A stretch of 64,000 bases of DNA. Source: Atriophallophorus winterbourni (taxonomy: Eukaryota > Platyhelminthes > Trematoda > Plagiorchiida > Microphallidae). How positions within the stretch are numbered: position 1 is the first letter of the stretch; each line of letters begins with the position of its first letter. The stretch is from positions 1 through 64,000 of the forward strand of contig JACCGJ010012554.1 of assembly GCA_013407085.1 (NCBI GenBank). Reading direction: 5' to 3'. Position numbers and translations under genes: made by a program. Positions 44,610-54,914 of this stretch are shown piece by piece. The notes under the pieces are model-generated. The model saw only the letters and a list, made by a program, of their open reading frames with translations, ran no database searches and was not told the DNA's origin.

Positions 44610-45224
44610 TTATGTGTCCAAAAAACTGACTAAGTTACCGAACGTCGGCTCCTCGTCATATCGAATTATTTCATCAACACATTCAGCCCAGTTGTAACGC
44701 AAATGTTTAGGTAAACGCTCAACAATTAGCTTCAAATTTGTTATGTTGTTCAGCTCACCTAAACGATTCAACTGTACAAGTGCGAGCTCGCAGTTGCGCA
44801 TTCTGCGTGTCAGGTTTCGAAGCGAACCGATGTCATTCTGATTAATGATGTCGCCATTGAGAATCTCTTTCAAAAATGACTGGACGATATCATGTGGGCG
44901 ACCGAATTCCGTCTTAAGGATGCGCCAGGCTTGAAAATATCCTTCACTATCAGTGAGGTAAACACAATGTTCAATAGCGTCCTTTGCAGAACCACTGCAG
45001 TAATGTAATAAATACATTAATTTGCGGTTATCATTAGAAATGCGTTCTTCGATGGTCATCTCAAAGGCTTTGACGAATTTGCAGAATTCCATCGGATTAC
45101 AATCGAACTTATCTATGTCTATCTTAGGTAATCCACGCATGTCAGAATACCGCGTCAAACCAGATGCGTTCATCGGCATCTCACGTAACGCTGCGTTACT
45201 CGAAACAGGTAATTCGTTCCCCAT
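44610..45224 (-). pseudogene. BEL/Pao-2 gag capsid part
   Basis: The minus-strand frame is 204 codons: LPKIDIDKFDCNPMEFCKFV, RKLMYLLHYCSGSAKDAIEH and AWRILKTEFGRPHDIV give the Pao Gag core (DUF1759-like). It continues with KLIVERLPKHLRYNWAECVD. The first visible ATG is at 45,222-45,224, but comparable Gag proteins have a longer N-terminus, so the 5' end is probably cut at the junction with the virus-like ORF at about 45,225-45,258. A frame change near 44,600 separates it from the knuckle-protease frame. Confidence 0.85.
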
Positions 45225-45258
45225 GCACTTGTAAACTCCATCTCTGTGTCTCTTTGCA

Positions 45259-46416
45259 ATGGATCAGTTCGAGAGTAGCATCTCGGTCTCCAAACTCATG
45301 ATTATGAAGGATAACAACTACGTCTCAGTTGATATACCCGAGGGTTTGTCTACTGTAGATGGTGGTAAACCCTTCAAGCCGGATGAATTAGCTATGATGC
45401 TTTGTTCGCTGAAATCCCCTAGAAGAATCCCAGGTGTTTCAGTTTTAGACATCTATGGATTGGTCATCGGGGGAACTAGTGTAACATCCACAGAGATGAA
45501 CAGGCTGGGACACGGGTTGCTGAATTCTAGTACCAACAGTCAGACCAATTTAAAAGATTTAGCGAGTTTGACTAAACCGTTCTTTGCTGTAGATGAGCCC
45601 AAATTTTTAATCACTCGGTCCACTAAAGCGATCTGTGGGTTGTTCCAATCAACGGACGACTTGTTGAATTATAACATGGAGGACATACAATCTGATGCTT
45701 GGATCACGTCAAAGATCATCACACCTCCAAATGGAAACAAATATGCTAAAGAGGGCCCTCACCACGAGATGATAGAAAGTTTGGGAGAAGTTACTCAGGA
45801 AGAAGAGCTTGATTATGCTCACGTGGTTCCAACTTGCTCCTTTACCGAGTTCACTAAGGCGATCGGTTATGAGGGGAAAGAAGTTATAAATGAAATGCTC
45901 AACCTGGCCAATGTTTTCGCCACAGCACATGCGTTTGCAGCCACCTGTCTTCGGTTAGCCTTGAAGGAGGATAAAGCAATAGACTACTTGAAGACAGCTA
46001 AGTTTGTTAAGAACTTGTCTACCTCTTGCAGGCCAGTCAGCCTGGAAATTTATTTGTGGCTAGTGAATCTCGCTGTAAAGAATGGAATGTTCGGCATTAT
46101 GTTACAGCACGAACTCGTGAAGGTGAACTTGGTCGCAGTATTGAGGTGGGCTCAAGCATTCTGTCCTTTCGCATCTGCCAACGTCGCTGCGGGTGTAGGA
46201 TATGTGGGCGTCATGAGGTTCGGGCATTCTGTGTTGATGACTATTGAGTCCTATGCGAAGGAGGCTGGAGTGACCTGTGCCGAGATACTACTTTCTATCG
46301 GCATCAGAGATTGCGACAAATATGTGTGGACATGTAAAACGGAGGCTACTTACCTTCCGTTGACATCTAAATGGTACCATTACATCCATGCACTTCGGAC
46401 CACTTATACAAAATAA
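45259..46416 (+). CDS. Endogenous viral element: nucleoprotein-like ORF of a non-segmented negative-strand RNA virus
   Basis: A single intronless frame of 385 codons from ATG at 45,259 to TAA at 46,414-46,416. The product is mostly helical in character and has no transposon motif. The segment AAGVGYVGVMRFGHS (residues 310-324), preceded by a cysteine/proline-aromatic stretch and followed by an alpha-helical block, resembles the central region of nucleoproteins from the Mononegavirales/Jingchuvirales group, which coat the viral RNA genome. Family assignment (nyami-, borna-, lispi- or chu-like) is not possible by eye. The frame remains open beyond the TAA to 46,516, is interrupted by a Gypsy fragment, and resumes in the same phase at 47,257-47,345, so the TAA may be a disabling mutation in a longer ORF of about 447 codons. 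It lies head-to-head with BEL/Pao-2 gag. Its intactness contrasts with its decayed neighbours. A host gene of unknown family is the alternative. Confidence 0.62.
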   Translation: MDQFESSISVSKLMIMKDNNYVSVDIPEGLSTVDGGKPFKPDELAMMLCSLKSPRRIPGVSVLDIYGLVIGGTSVTSTEMNRLGHGLLNSSTNSQTNLKDLASLTKPFFAVDEPKFLITRSTKAICGLFQSTDDLLNYNMEDIQSDAWITSKIITPPNGNKYAKEGPHHEMIESLGEVTQEEELDYAHVVPTCSFTEFTKAIGYEGKEVINEMLNLANVFATAHAFAATCLRLALKEDKAIDYLKTAKFVKNLSTSCRPVSLEIYLWLVNLAVKNGMFGIMLQHELVKVNLVAVLRWAQAFCPFASANVAAGVGYVGVMRFGHSVLMTIESYAKEAGVTCAEILLSIGIRDCDKYVWTCKTEATYLPLTSKWYHYIHALRTTYTK

Positions 46417-46516
46417 TTCTCCTTGCCAAAGATGAAGCATTTGGCTTATTGTGCCGTGACCCTACAAAAACTCTTCTCTGAACAGAATGCTGACCTGGAG
46501 TCAATTAGTCTTGGCT
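46417..46516 (+). pseudogene. Downstream in-frame extension of the nucleoprotein-like EVE
   Basis: After the TAA the same reading frame has no further stop through 46,516 (33 codons). It ends in the 26-bp word that is repeated at 47,231-47,256. Codon phase is continuous with the ATG at 45,259. This supports a longer ancestral ORF interrupted by the TAA and by the insertion. Confidence 0.55.
46491..46516 (+). repeat. 26-bp direct repeat, left copy
   Basis: Begins tgacctggag and ends cttggct, and is identical to 47,231-47,256. Both copies are in the same codon phase of the EVE reading frame, as expected for a target-site duplication created inside that ORF. Confidence 0.85.
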
Positions 46517-47230
46517 CGACAAACTGCAATTTTTTTGCATCTACGATATCTTCGTTTTTGTCAATTTTTGGCTTATTTTTTGGAAAACTCACTTAACACC
46601 CCACCATGAGCGATTTTTCCATAAGTAAAGTTTCTACAATCCTACAATCACAACATATTCCATGCACATTACCGGCTTTAAACGTTTCTAATCTCCCTCT
46701 TCGGTTCGGCCAAATTGAAGCTATTTTTCGTATATATGGCATCACCGTTGAATCTATTATGTATTCTCATGTTTTGACCATGCTCCCTCTCGACGTAGCT
46801 GAACAAGTCAGTGATCTTATTTATGCTATGCCTGAGGTCAAGCCACACGAAAAGCTCAAATCCGCTCTAATAGACCGAATTGGTTTTTCTGAGCAAGAGA
46901 AGCTCAACGTCCTCTTTTCCAAAATGGCTCTTGGTGATAAAAAGCCATCTCAGCTTCTTCGCCAGATGAAAGAGCTACTTGGAGACAAAAGGATTGAGGA
47001 GAGCATTTTAACACAGTTGTGGTTTAACAACCTCCCAGCTGACATTTGCCAAGTGCTTGCTGGTTTGATTACTTACGTATCATTAGACGAACTAGCACAA
47101 GCGGCTGACAAAATGCTCGAAGCAAAAGAAGCCGACCAAATTACGGTTGATTCCGCACCCATCAATTCCCCCTGTCCATGTTCGGAATTAAAAGAACAAG
47201 TCGCTGAACTAACTCTTGCGGCGAACTCTC
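46517..47230 (+). mobile_element. Gypsy-type leader and gag fragment inserted in the EVE
   Basis: A 714-bp insert between the two 26-bp repeats. It starts with a T-rich, non-coding leader (46,517-46,605). From ATG 46,606 it encodes about 208 residues of a Gypsy-type Gag: LPALNVSNLPLRFGQIEAIF, AEQVSDLIYAMPEVKPHEKL, KSALIDRIGFSEQEKLNVLF and LLRQMKELLGDKRIEESILT, the conserved capsid region of flatworm Gypsy elements. The frame is intact up to 47,230 and then runs out into non-Gag sequence. There is no zinc knuckle, pol or LTR in the insert and no poly(A). The 26-bp flanks are far longer than the 4-6 bp made by LTR integrases, so LINE-mediated retroposition of a gag RNA fragment, or a local tandem duplication, is more likely. 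Confidence 0.75.
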
Positions 47231-47256
47231 TGACCTGGAGTCAATTAGTCTTGGCT
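47231..47256 (+). repeat. 26-bp direct repeat, right copy
   Basis: Identical to 46,491-46,516. The reading frame in EVE phase resumes after it. Confidence 0.85.
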
Positions 47257-47345
47257 TCAATATCACTTCCAAAGCCGGGGCGGCACTGGTTAAGACTGCC
47301 CAGTGTCAAGGTCGTTCAATCTACGCACACCAAAACTCGCACTGA
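47257..47345 (+). pseudogene. Resumed C-terminal part of the nucleoprotein-like EVE
   Basis: In the same codon phase as the EVE, the frame after the right 26-bp repeat stays open for about 28 codons and stops at TGA 47,343-47,345. The segment is rich in alanine, glycine and polar residues and reads like an ordinary protein end. It is short, so the coding claim rests on phase and the repeat structure. Confidence 0.5.
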
Positions 47346-47404
47346 TTTGGAAGTATTGATCGTTTTTAATCAAGTGAACATAACTCGCCGATTTGAATCA
47401 ATAT

Positions 47405-47573
47405 AGCAGCTTGGCTTCAGTAGCTTGGCTTCACTTTCGTTCATTGTACATATATATACAAATGAGCTGTAAATAAAACGATGCATTCTGTCAGTCGTCT
47501 TCTACCACTTTCGTGAGTGTTGGGTCAGTCGGAACTCGCTCCAAAAAAACACAACAGACTTGGCGACGGGGAT
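47405..47573 (+). repeat. LTR-like end followed by a primer-binding-site-like word
   Basis: A tatatataca TATA-like run (about 47,449-47,460), an AATAAA signal (47,472-47,477), and an end at ...acacaaca are followed four bases later by tggcgacggggat (47,561-47,573), a word common just downstream of Gypsy 5' LTRs, where the tRNA primer pairs. This suggests the 3' part of a Gypsy LTR plus the PBS, truncated on both sides. No paired LTR was found in the window. Confidence 0.5.
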
Positions 47574-47599
47574 GGGATGAGAGTGTATGAGAAATATGG

Positions 47600-48957
47600 A
47601 TGAGCAGATGTCGGCTCATCCACGCTTATGTCCCCTGGGGGGGGGCGACAAACCTGATTCTGGGTCAAAGGGTGATTCAGACCTCAAAAGGTCTACATCC
47701 AAACCGTCAAAGTCGGATGTCAAAATCCGAAGAAGCATCGCTAAAGCATTGGCGGAGATATAGTAATCTTTATTTTCTACGCATTTATAGACAAATCTGC
47801 TTTGGGTTCTGATATACCTCTGGGATTTTGCGCGTCACTCGACTTGGGACGTTTCATTGATGGAACTGACTTGCGCATTGTGCATTTTTGGGTTGTGAGG
47901 ATGAGGCCAAAAGTTCGTTGGGAACCTCTGACGATAGGCATTCGGAGGGATCTGGATCTTTGAAAGTGATATACTTCAATGCGAAGAGCTGGAGTAACTA
48001 AATGGGTTTACTCAATGATCGGATCAGACAGGACCCTCAAGCGATCATTGCGGTGACGGAAACCTGGCTCTCACCTGAGTAGGATGATTTCGAGTTGGCC
48101 CTACCTGGATATAGGCACTTTTGCTCAGATCAAACAGAGGCTAGAATCGGTGTTGGGGTTGCCTTATACTTCTAATAACATATTTCGGTCGCATTGTTGG
48201 CTCGCTTCTAGCAGACTGCCGGTATGGGCGAGAGTTTATGGTCCCGTATATGAACTGCAGCTTCATTGGCCACGATGGGTGTCGTTTATCGTTCTCCCAA
48301 TACTCAGGCAGATACTCTGATATCACAGATATGTCAGTATGGTAGATCCTTCAACTGCTCAATAATTGGGGATTTCAATGCTCCAAGTATTGATTGGACT
48401 TCGGTAGATGAATGTTCTGGGTCATTTGAGCAGGATTTATTAGACGCTGTGGTTGATGTGGGCTTCGTGCAGCATGATGCCTATCCGACCAGAGCAGGCC
48501 CTACCGAGTGTGAGTCCATTTGGACTTATGATGCACTCCCACGCAGTCCGATATTACTCAGCTTCAGATTAAAGCTCCATTAGGCTTTAGTGATCATGTA
48601 ACCTTAAGTTTTATATGAAAACGCAACATTGGCTGGGTACTAGATCCAATTTCCAGAAGGAATTTTTGGAAGGCAGGCGCGGGTAAGCTACGGGATGTTG
48701 TTTCATCTCTCGATTGGTCTTCCGATCAATCAGCTGATGTTGAACATTGTTGGCTGGTGATCCATAGTAATATTTGGAGAGTTATTGAGGTAACTGTTTC
48801 GTTGTCTGCACGTCGTCGTAAGGCAAAATGTCCCTCCTTGGTTTGACAAGGAGCTACGGAAACTTTTGCGCAACGTCAAAAGCTCTGGTCGATATTCGTA
48901 AACAGGAAAAACGCCACTGATTATGACAATTATCGGCAATCTATAATCCTTTGCAAG
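47600..48957 (+). pseudogene. CR1-F ORF1 end and endonuclease (present only next to copy 2)
   Basis: The plus strand, across several frames, shows VIYFNAKSWSN near 47,970, IRQDPQAIIAVTETWLSPE near 48,025-48,080, ATMGVVYRSPNTQADTLISQ (48,266 on), NCSIIGDFNAPSIDWTSVDE (GDFN block) and an SDHVTLSF block near 48,590-48,610. This is the APE-type endonuclease of the CR1-F ORF2, followed by the linker to 48,957. Copy 1 lacks this part because an ATT-tailed element abuts it at 15,098. Confidence 0.82.
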
Positions 48958-51040
48958 GTATTAAAACGCAGAAAACGTATGTTGCAGGAGCAGCGATTAG
49001 TTGACTAGTCTACTTGTGCACCAACACGGTTATTCGCATACATTCGTCACCGCACAAAGGCGTCGCCATATATTCCTAATTTGATAGATACGAATGGGGT
49101 AGACATTACTGAGGATGGTTTGAAAGCTGAAGCCATGTCTAAGCAGTATGACTCCGCGTACTGTCTGGAAGACAGTGATCCCTTTCTGTCTCTAATAACA
49201 ATGAGGTGCTGTCTGATCTTTATGCAGATGTAGAGAAGGTTAGACTCCGGTTGGAACAGTTAGACACAATCCGCGCCAGGACCAGACGGTATTCATCCAT
49301 TGGATTTAAGAGCACTATCAGAATTTTTGTGCGTTCCGCTGGTCAGGTCGTTTAAAAAATCTGTAACATTAGGGTTCCTGCCACAAGAATGGAAACAGGG
49401 TATTGTTAAACCGTTTTTAAGAGTGGGGACCCTAGTAGTCCCGATAATTACAGGCCGGTCACATTGACCTCCGTGATCGGTAAAATGTGAGAGAATTTGA
49501 TCAAAATGAAAATAGAGCACTTTCTTTTGGGGTGTGGGCGTTGGTGTCCACAACAAAATGGATTCACCAAAAATCGCTCAGGCGTAAGTAACCTGCTCCT
49601 GGCGCGAGAAAGTTGGTGTGATTTGACTGATTCTGGTCGAGTGGTCGATGTCATTTTTATCGACTTCAGTAAGGCGTTCGACCGCGTGTTCCGCCGCCGA
49701 TTGCTCGTCCAGCTGGAAGGTTTCGGTATTTAAGGTTGTCTACTCAAGTGGATCGAGGCATTCATCTCAGGGCGGTCAAACCGTCTAGAGGTGAATAGAG
49801 CTTTGCCTTTATAAATGATAGCAGTCTTCGAAGTGCCGCAGGGATCTGTCCTTGGCCCATTGTTATTCAAAATTTTCATGAATGATATTCCGCACGCGGT
49901 TGCTATCGATTGTCTTTTATTCGCGGATGATTTTAAACTGTGGGCCTCTGTCAGTTCCTGTGATGGCCACAATCAACTGCAACAAGCAGTTGATGACTTA
50001 GTCAGCTGGACACATCGCTTGTCACTGTCTATAAATGAGTACCTGACAGTGGTCATACGCATATATTCCGATGATACTGCTTGTAAATACTTTCTTTAAG
50101 GTAAGCCTATTAATGCGGTGACGGCCGAAAAAGTCTTAGGGATTCTGGTTATGGATTCCTTACAGTCAAAGGTTGACACATGTCGTGAGGATAGGCAGCG
50201 CTACCAGGATGCTTTGTGCGATTCGCCGTTTATTTGCGACCATTACCCCGCAAATGTTCCAGACACGTTTCTCTGCGTATGTTCGTCCTCCTTCGAAATA
50301 TGGGCTACCTGTTGCATTTCATCGGTCTAAAGGCGAAAGCGACTCTTTGGTAAAGGTACAAAGGAACGGCAATAAGATGGTTCGTAGAATGCGCCAACTC
50401 GCGTAAGAGGATAGGAGGAGCTTATTGAAACTCAATCCCCTAGAAATTCGAAGGGAAATGTTTGACCTGCTCCTGACACGCCGTATTCTTTTGGGTCAAT
50501 ATGGAGAAGTGTTCCTCCAGTACTTCCGATTAGTCGGTGAGTCGAGGACTCATGGACATGACCTTAAGTTGCAGAAGCCTAGATGGCAAACGCTGAGTAA
50601 TGCGAGCATGATATCCATGCGGGTGGTGAACACTTGGAACTCTCTACCGAATGGGCTCCTGTCTCGACCATCAGAACAGCTATTCAAAAGCGCGTTGGGT
50701 TAGCATTTGTTGAGATAAATGAACTTGATCCCCGGAGTGATATAGTGGTGTTCCTCGACTCTCATGGCTTGTCTTGTCAGCAGAAGTCACCCATGTTTAT
50801 TAGTGTGGTGAAGCTTGAACGGGATTTCATCCCTTCTGCTTTCGATTCAGAAGAAGAAGATGGTTCAAGTTAAAGTTCAATTTGCACAGGACTGAAGGTG
50901 GCTAAAAAGCCAATCACGCGCTCAGATTTCCTTCGAAGATATGCGGTTGAACACCCGGCACTTTGATATCGAATATCCAGTTTGTACTTTTCACACGTGC
51001 TTGTTCCCGGATATCTGGAAAGTAAGCTAGAGTTTCTCTT
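48958..51040 (+). pseudogene. CR1-F reverse transcriptase and C-terminus, copy 2
   Basis: Counterpart of 15,098-17,700 without the 527-bp insertion. Blocks visible: VIFIDFSKAFDRVFR (49,650-49,690), VPQGSVLGPLLFKIFMND (49,832-49,885), CLLFADDFKLW (FADD) and MRVVNTWNSLPNG (about 50,615). Stops and frameshifts, for example at 49,731-49,733 (TAA), keep it non-functional. The uninterrupted junction agagg-ataggagg is at 50,406-50,418. Confidence 0.85.
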
Positions 51041-51104
51041 CAACAGCACGGTGAGAGGTCAGCTATTCAGGAAACAATGCAATAATATGCGTAAACAACG
51101 TATG

Positions 51105-51240
51105 TTGTATGAAATCACTAGCCTAGTTGAGGCAAAGTAAAACACAGTCATAGTCTGCATGCGGGCTAATTTGCTGTCAGGTTGCCCAGGCTTAGAAAGA
51201 TATGATAAAATGTAAAAATACGTTTTTTTGTTTTCATGAG
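51105..51240 (-). repeat. R repeat (SINE-like), copy 2 no. 1
   Basis: Counterpart of 17,771-17,915, minus strand, with ctgtcaggttgcccaggctt as the reversed core. Confidence 0.65.
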
Positions 51241-51269
51241 ACAATGTGCGAAAATATGATATGATTCCC

Positions 51270-52330
51270 TTTCGAAGCCTAACTACTATAATACTATACA
51301 ATCTGGAAGCTTGTTCCAGAAGTTGACCACACGTTTGCTGGAAAAGTGCTCACGTGCCAGCAACCTGGACTTAATCTTAATAAGTTTACTAGAATTACCC
51401 TTTGTAGCTGCTTTAGGGGCAAGTTTAAGGATTTCAGTAATATCATCACCCTTAAGACCCTTTAGAATCTTGAAGGCTTCTATTAGGTCACCTCGCAGCT
51501 GCCGTATCTTTAGTGAAAACAAACCGAGGGCCTTGAGTCTTGCCTCACAGGCTTTACCTGTCTGACCCTCAACCATCCTAGTCGCAAGGCGCTGGACCCA
51601 ATCGAGACATGCTATATCTTTTTTTAAGTACGGTGCAAGACTACTCTGTATAAAGGAATGAAGATTACAGGTTTCCGGCAAGACAACACTGAGCGCATTC
51701 TGAATAATTCTCTGCGAGTCTTGTTTGCAGCTTCGGCACATTGAGTAGCCCACATAAAATCTCCTGTTATACTTATACCGAGATCCCTCACTTTCTAAGC
51801 AGCAGTTATTCTGATAGTTCCTTCGCCGACTTCTAGTTGAGTTGTCGCTAAACCAGTCGTCAGAACGCAGCTCCTCCCCAACTTTAGTGTCAAGTCCCAT
51901 GTTTTTGTCCACTCGATTACTTTTTATAAATCAGATATAAGCGTATCTCTACTGTCGGTTCCTAGGATCTTAAAACCATCAGCAAACAGAAAGCAACGTG
52001 AACTCAAGCAGGCTGCTAGGTCGTTTGAAAAAATTAGAAAAAAATAGTGGACAAAGCACCGAGCGTTGAGGCACTTCACTGAGTATCAGTGATTCCTCCG
52101 AGCGCACTCCTGCAATTCTAACATACTTAATGCGATTAATTAAGAAGCTGTCTAACCATTGATGTACTTCACGTGTGACGCCACACATCCTTGGTTTGTG
52201 TAGAAGATACCTATGGTTCACAGAGTCGAAGGCCTTTTGAAAATCAAGATAGCATACTTCGACTGCTGTCCCTTCATCGAGCCGTAGTCACTTTATCAAG
52301 AAACCTTAGAAGATTGGTTAGGCAGGACAT
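51270..52330 (-). pseudogene. CR1-C reverse transcriptase, copy 2
   Basis: Minus-strand counterpart of 17,950-18,960. The C-terminal part is open over 51,912-51,286, including LRGDLIEAFKILKGLKGDD and KRVVNFWNKLPDCIVL. The upstream frame 52,221-51,979 has LHKPRMCGVTREVHQWLDSF and SEVPQRSVLCPLFF (motif B, better kept than in copy 1). Confidence 0.82.
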
Positions 52331-52875
52331 TTCTTTCCAGAATCCGTGCTGTGCATAGAATAGTAAGGAATTGGCTACCAAATGTGCACATACCTGGCGC
52401 TGAATGATTGTTTTCCGAGCACTTGCAAAGAATGCTTGTCAGGCTTACTGGCCTGTAGTTGCGTACATCCGAAATGGGACCCTTTTGTATATTGTAAATA
52501 CTGCCGCTCGTGAGTTTCTAAACGGTTACTTGAATCGCGCTAATAAACACTGCAGAAAAATGAATGCAACTCATCGGGTTTTCCTGTGCAGTCAAAGCCG
52601 TGTTGCCATCATCCAGCACTAACGTACCTAAATTCTTCTCTCAAAGATCACTTGGATTGAACAAAGCCACAAAAACCTTTCAAGTTAATCTTTACTTTTT
52701 AGGCAAATATGGATACGAAGTCCTTTTTAACTTTCCTTTGCAGCGCAACAGTAGAATTTCTGGTCTGTACGTACTGTAGCCTAGATTTGCGAGTTCCAGA
52801 GAATTTGTAAGCCCTTTAGCTACGGTCACGACATCTAATAGCGTTGCGAATAGACGCGCTCCACCAGGGGGGGGT
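52331..52875 (-). pseudogene. CR1-C RT finger and linker, copy 2, degraded
   Basis: Counterpart of 18,961-19,613. Stops in all frames; only homology to copy 1 identifies it. Confidence 0.5.
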
Positions 52876-53744
52876 TCATCGCATTCTCACTGGTTGTAGA
52901 GGAGCAAAACTTTCCTGTAGTTGTAAAAGGTGACCCTTTAAAATATTACACCTGATTTCCACACTAGGTTCTAATTCTTCTGGTTCACAACTTAGATTCA
53001 TTGCTTGCGTTTGTAGTTGGACGATGTCCATTCGACCAAAGTTGCAGGATATACTCACTTGGTGACTCGGATGCACTCAATTCTAGTAAAGAAGAATTAA
53101 AGCGTGGTCTCTCTTGCCCAGTGGCGAAAGGTATTTGATTCCATTAATATCTCTTCCATGAGACGATAGAACCAAATCTAAAGTGGACGGAGTATGTCTC
53201 TAACATGCTGATAAATGGCCCCGACACGAAACCAGTCCACATATTTCGACTCGGCTGACGCTGGTGAAGAAATTTCGGTGCGCCAATTAATGCCCGGGAG
53301 ACTGAAGTCTCCAACAATCAGTAATGCGCTGGATTGCCCTTTCAGTACTTCCAATGTGTCCATCAATAATTGATCGTCTAATGGTGAAGCAGTCGGGCTT
53401 CTATTAGCCCATGCAAGTGCCAGTCTCCTCCTCGCGACAGTAAGAAATACCGATGTTAGTTGGATTGAGTGAGAAGCCATCTTTATCGATGTCTCACTGT
53501 GGGGAATATCTTCGTTTATCACAATTGCCACTCTCCCACCCGTAACACCATTATCACTATCCTGACGATAGATGGCGTACTTAGTGGATACAAATGACGA
53601 AACATGATCATCTGATTTCAACCATGATTTGGAGGTAGCAAATATGTCGATCTGGTTTTTCAGTGCGGTAAGCTGCAGTTCACCCCACTTATTACATACT
53701 GCAAGCATCTGTGTACAGTACACAGGTATTACTATTCTGCGCAC
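52876..53744 (-). pseudogene. CR1-C endonuclease domain, copy 2
   Basis: Counterpart of 19,614-20,425. The frame 53,744-53,178 is open and longer than in copy 1: IDIFATSKSWLKSDDHVSSF, DSDNGVTGGRVAIVIN and LLIVGDFSLPGINWRTE (GDFN reads GDFS, so the catalytic asparagine is lost here, whereas copy 1 lost the phenylalanine). Confidence 0.82.
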
Positions 53745-53757
53745 ATTTAATCGACAT

Positions 53758-54914
53758 TTACTCGGGGTAAGAGCACCGTCGTTGATACCCCGTTTTTTGA
53801 AACCGAAGTAGTAGATAAGTGGTCAGGCTGCGCTTGCAACGAGCTTGCACCGGCCTAATAGCAGTTGTACATAGATTTTCTTCTTTCAGGAGCCTACTAA
53901 AAAGCGAATGTTGTTCATTTTCTGGCGTAATGCCTCGAAGACCTGAAATGCGTTCGCTTGCTAACGAGTTTTTCATGCCTCGTATTCCACTTGCGGGCCA
54001 TTTTGGAGTACGTCTTCAATCACTACTACAGCAGATGAATTAAACATTTTATTTTGGATAAGGATGATCCCTTTCATGTGAGTTTTCATGCCAGGCGTTT
54101 TTGAACGCTTTTCATGAAAGTTTTGTTGAGGCTCTGTATCCTGGACAACTTTGAAAAGTCCATTTTTGTAGCGTTTATGTAAGCACTTTTTGAAAGCAGC
54201 TTATACCAGTCCAGCTGGTTTATAATTTCTTCCACAATCGGATGAGCGCTGCCTACAGCTGGGTTCCACTGGCCTACACGATAGACCTTTTTTTACCTGG
54301 CAGATAATTAGCCCTGCAATACGCAAAACATCTTGAACCCTAGAACGGTCCATTTGCGCCGGGATTTGCTTTCGCGAATCAGCGGCTTTTCCACATTAAG
54401 AATGAGCAGAGTACGAGTTGGCCGCGTTTCCGCCAATTTATTGGGTGCAGCAAGCTTACTAACTTGCTCAGCGAAGGCATTTATTTGCCTTTCTAAAGCA
54501 ATGTAGTTAGATTGCTGTGATTTTACCGGACACTTATCATTAGCGACGGTTTTCTTTGTAGGGTTCTTTTTACCCGCTGTGGTGCTTTTAAATCCCTACC
54601 GAAGGTACTTCGGACAGGACCCAGGTTTATTGATGGGGATGTTTTCTTTAGTATGACAACTTAGAATTCGCACCTTCTGCTACAACGTTGTTAATACTAC
54701 GGGCAGAGGTCCTAAGAAAAGCTTCTCTTGCGTTTCGCTTACAGTCCCCGCACACCCATTCCTGGAAACTATTTTTCCAATAGGTTTCGTAATGATTGGC
54801 AAGAATGCCAGAGCATTTTGGATGAGCCCACCTTTGAAACACATCACAAGCTATGCCTTTGACTACTTTCTTCCCACATTTGATTGAAACGCAGAGATAT
54901 GACACTTTACGCAT
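53758..54914 (-). pseudogene. CR1-C ORF1 with PHD-type finger, copy 2
   Basis: The N-terminal frame 54,914-54,648: MRKVSYLCVSIKCGKKVVKG, ACDVFQRWAHPKCSGI and EWVCGDCKRNAREAF. The zinc ligands lost in copy 1 (tyrosine in HPKYSG) are kept as cysteine here (HPKCSG). The block holds about 70 nt near 54,165-54,233 that copy 1 lacks. Confidence 0.76.

Noticed and set aside
43404..47600. Locus considered as a piRNA-type viral memory cluster
   Set aside because: Dense nested transposons plus a viral insert would fit such a cluster in insects, but parasitic flatworms are reported to lack the canonical Piwi pathway, and the sequence alone gives no evidence of small RNAs.
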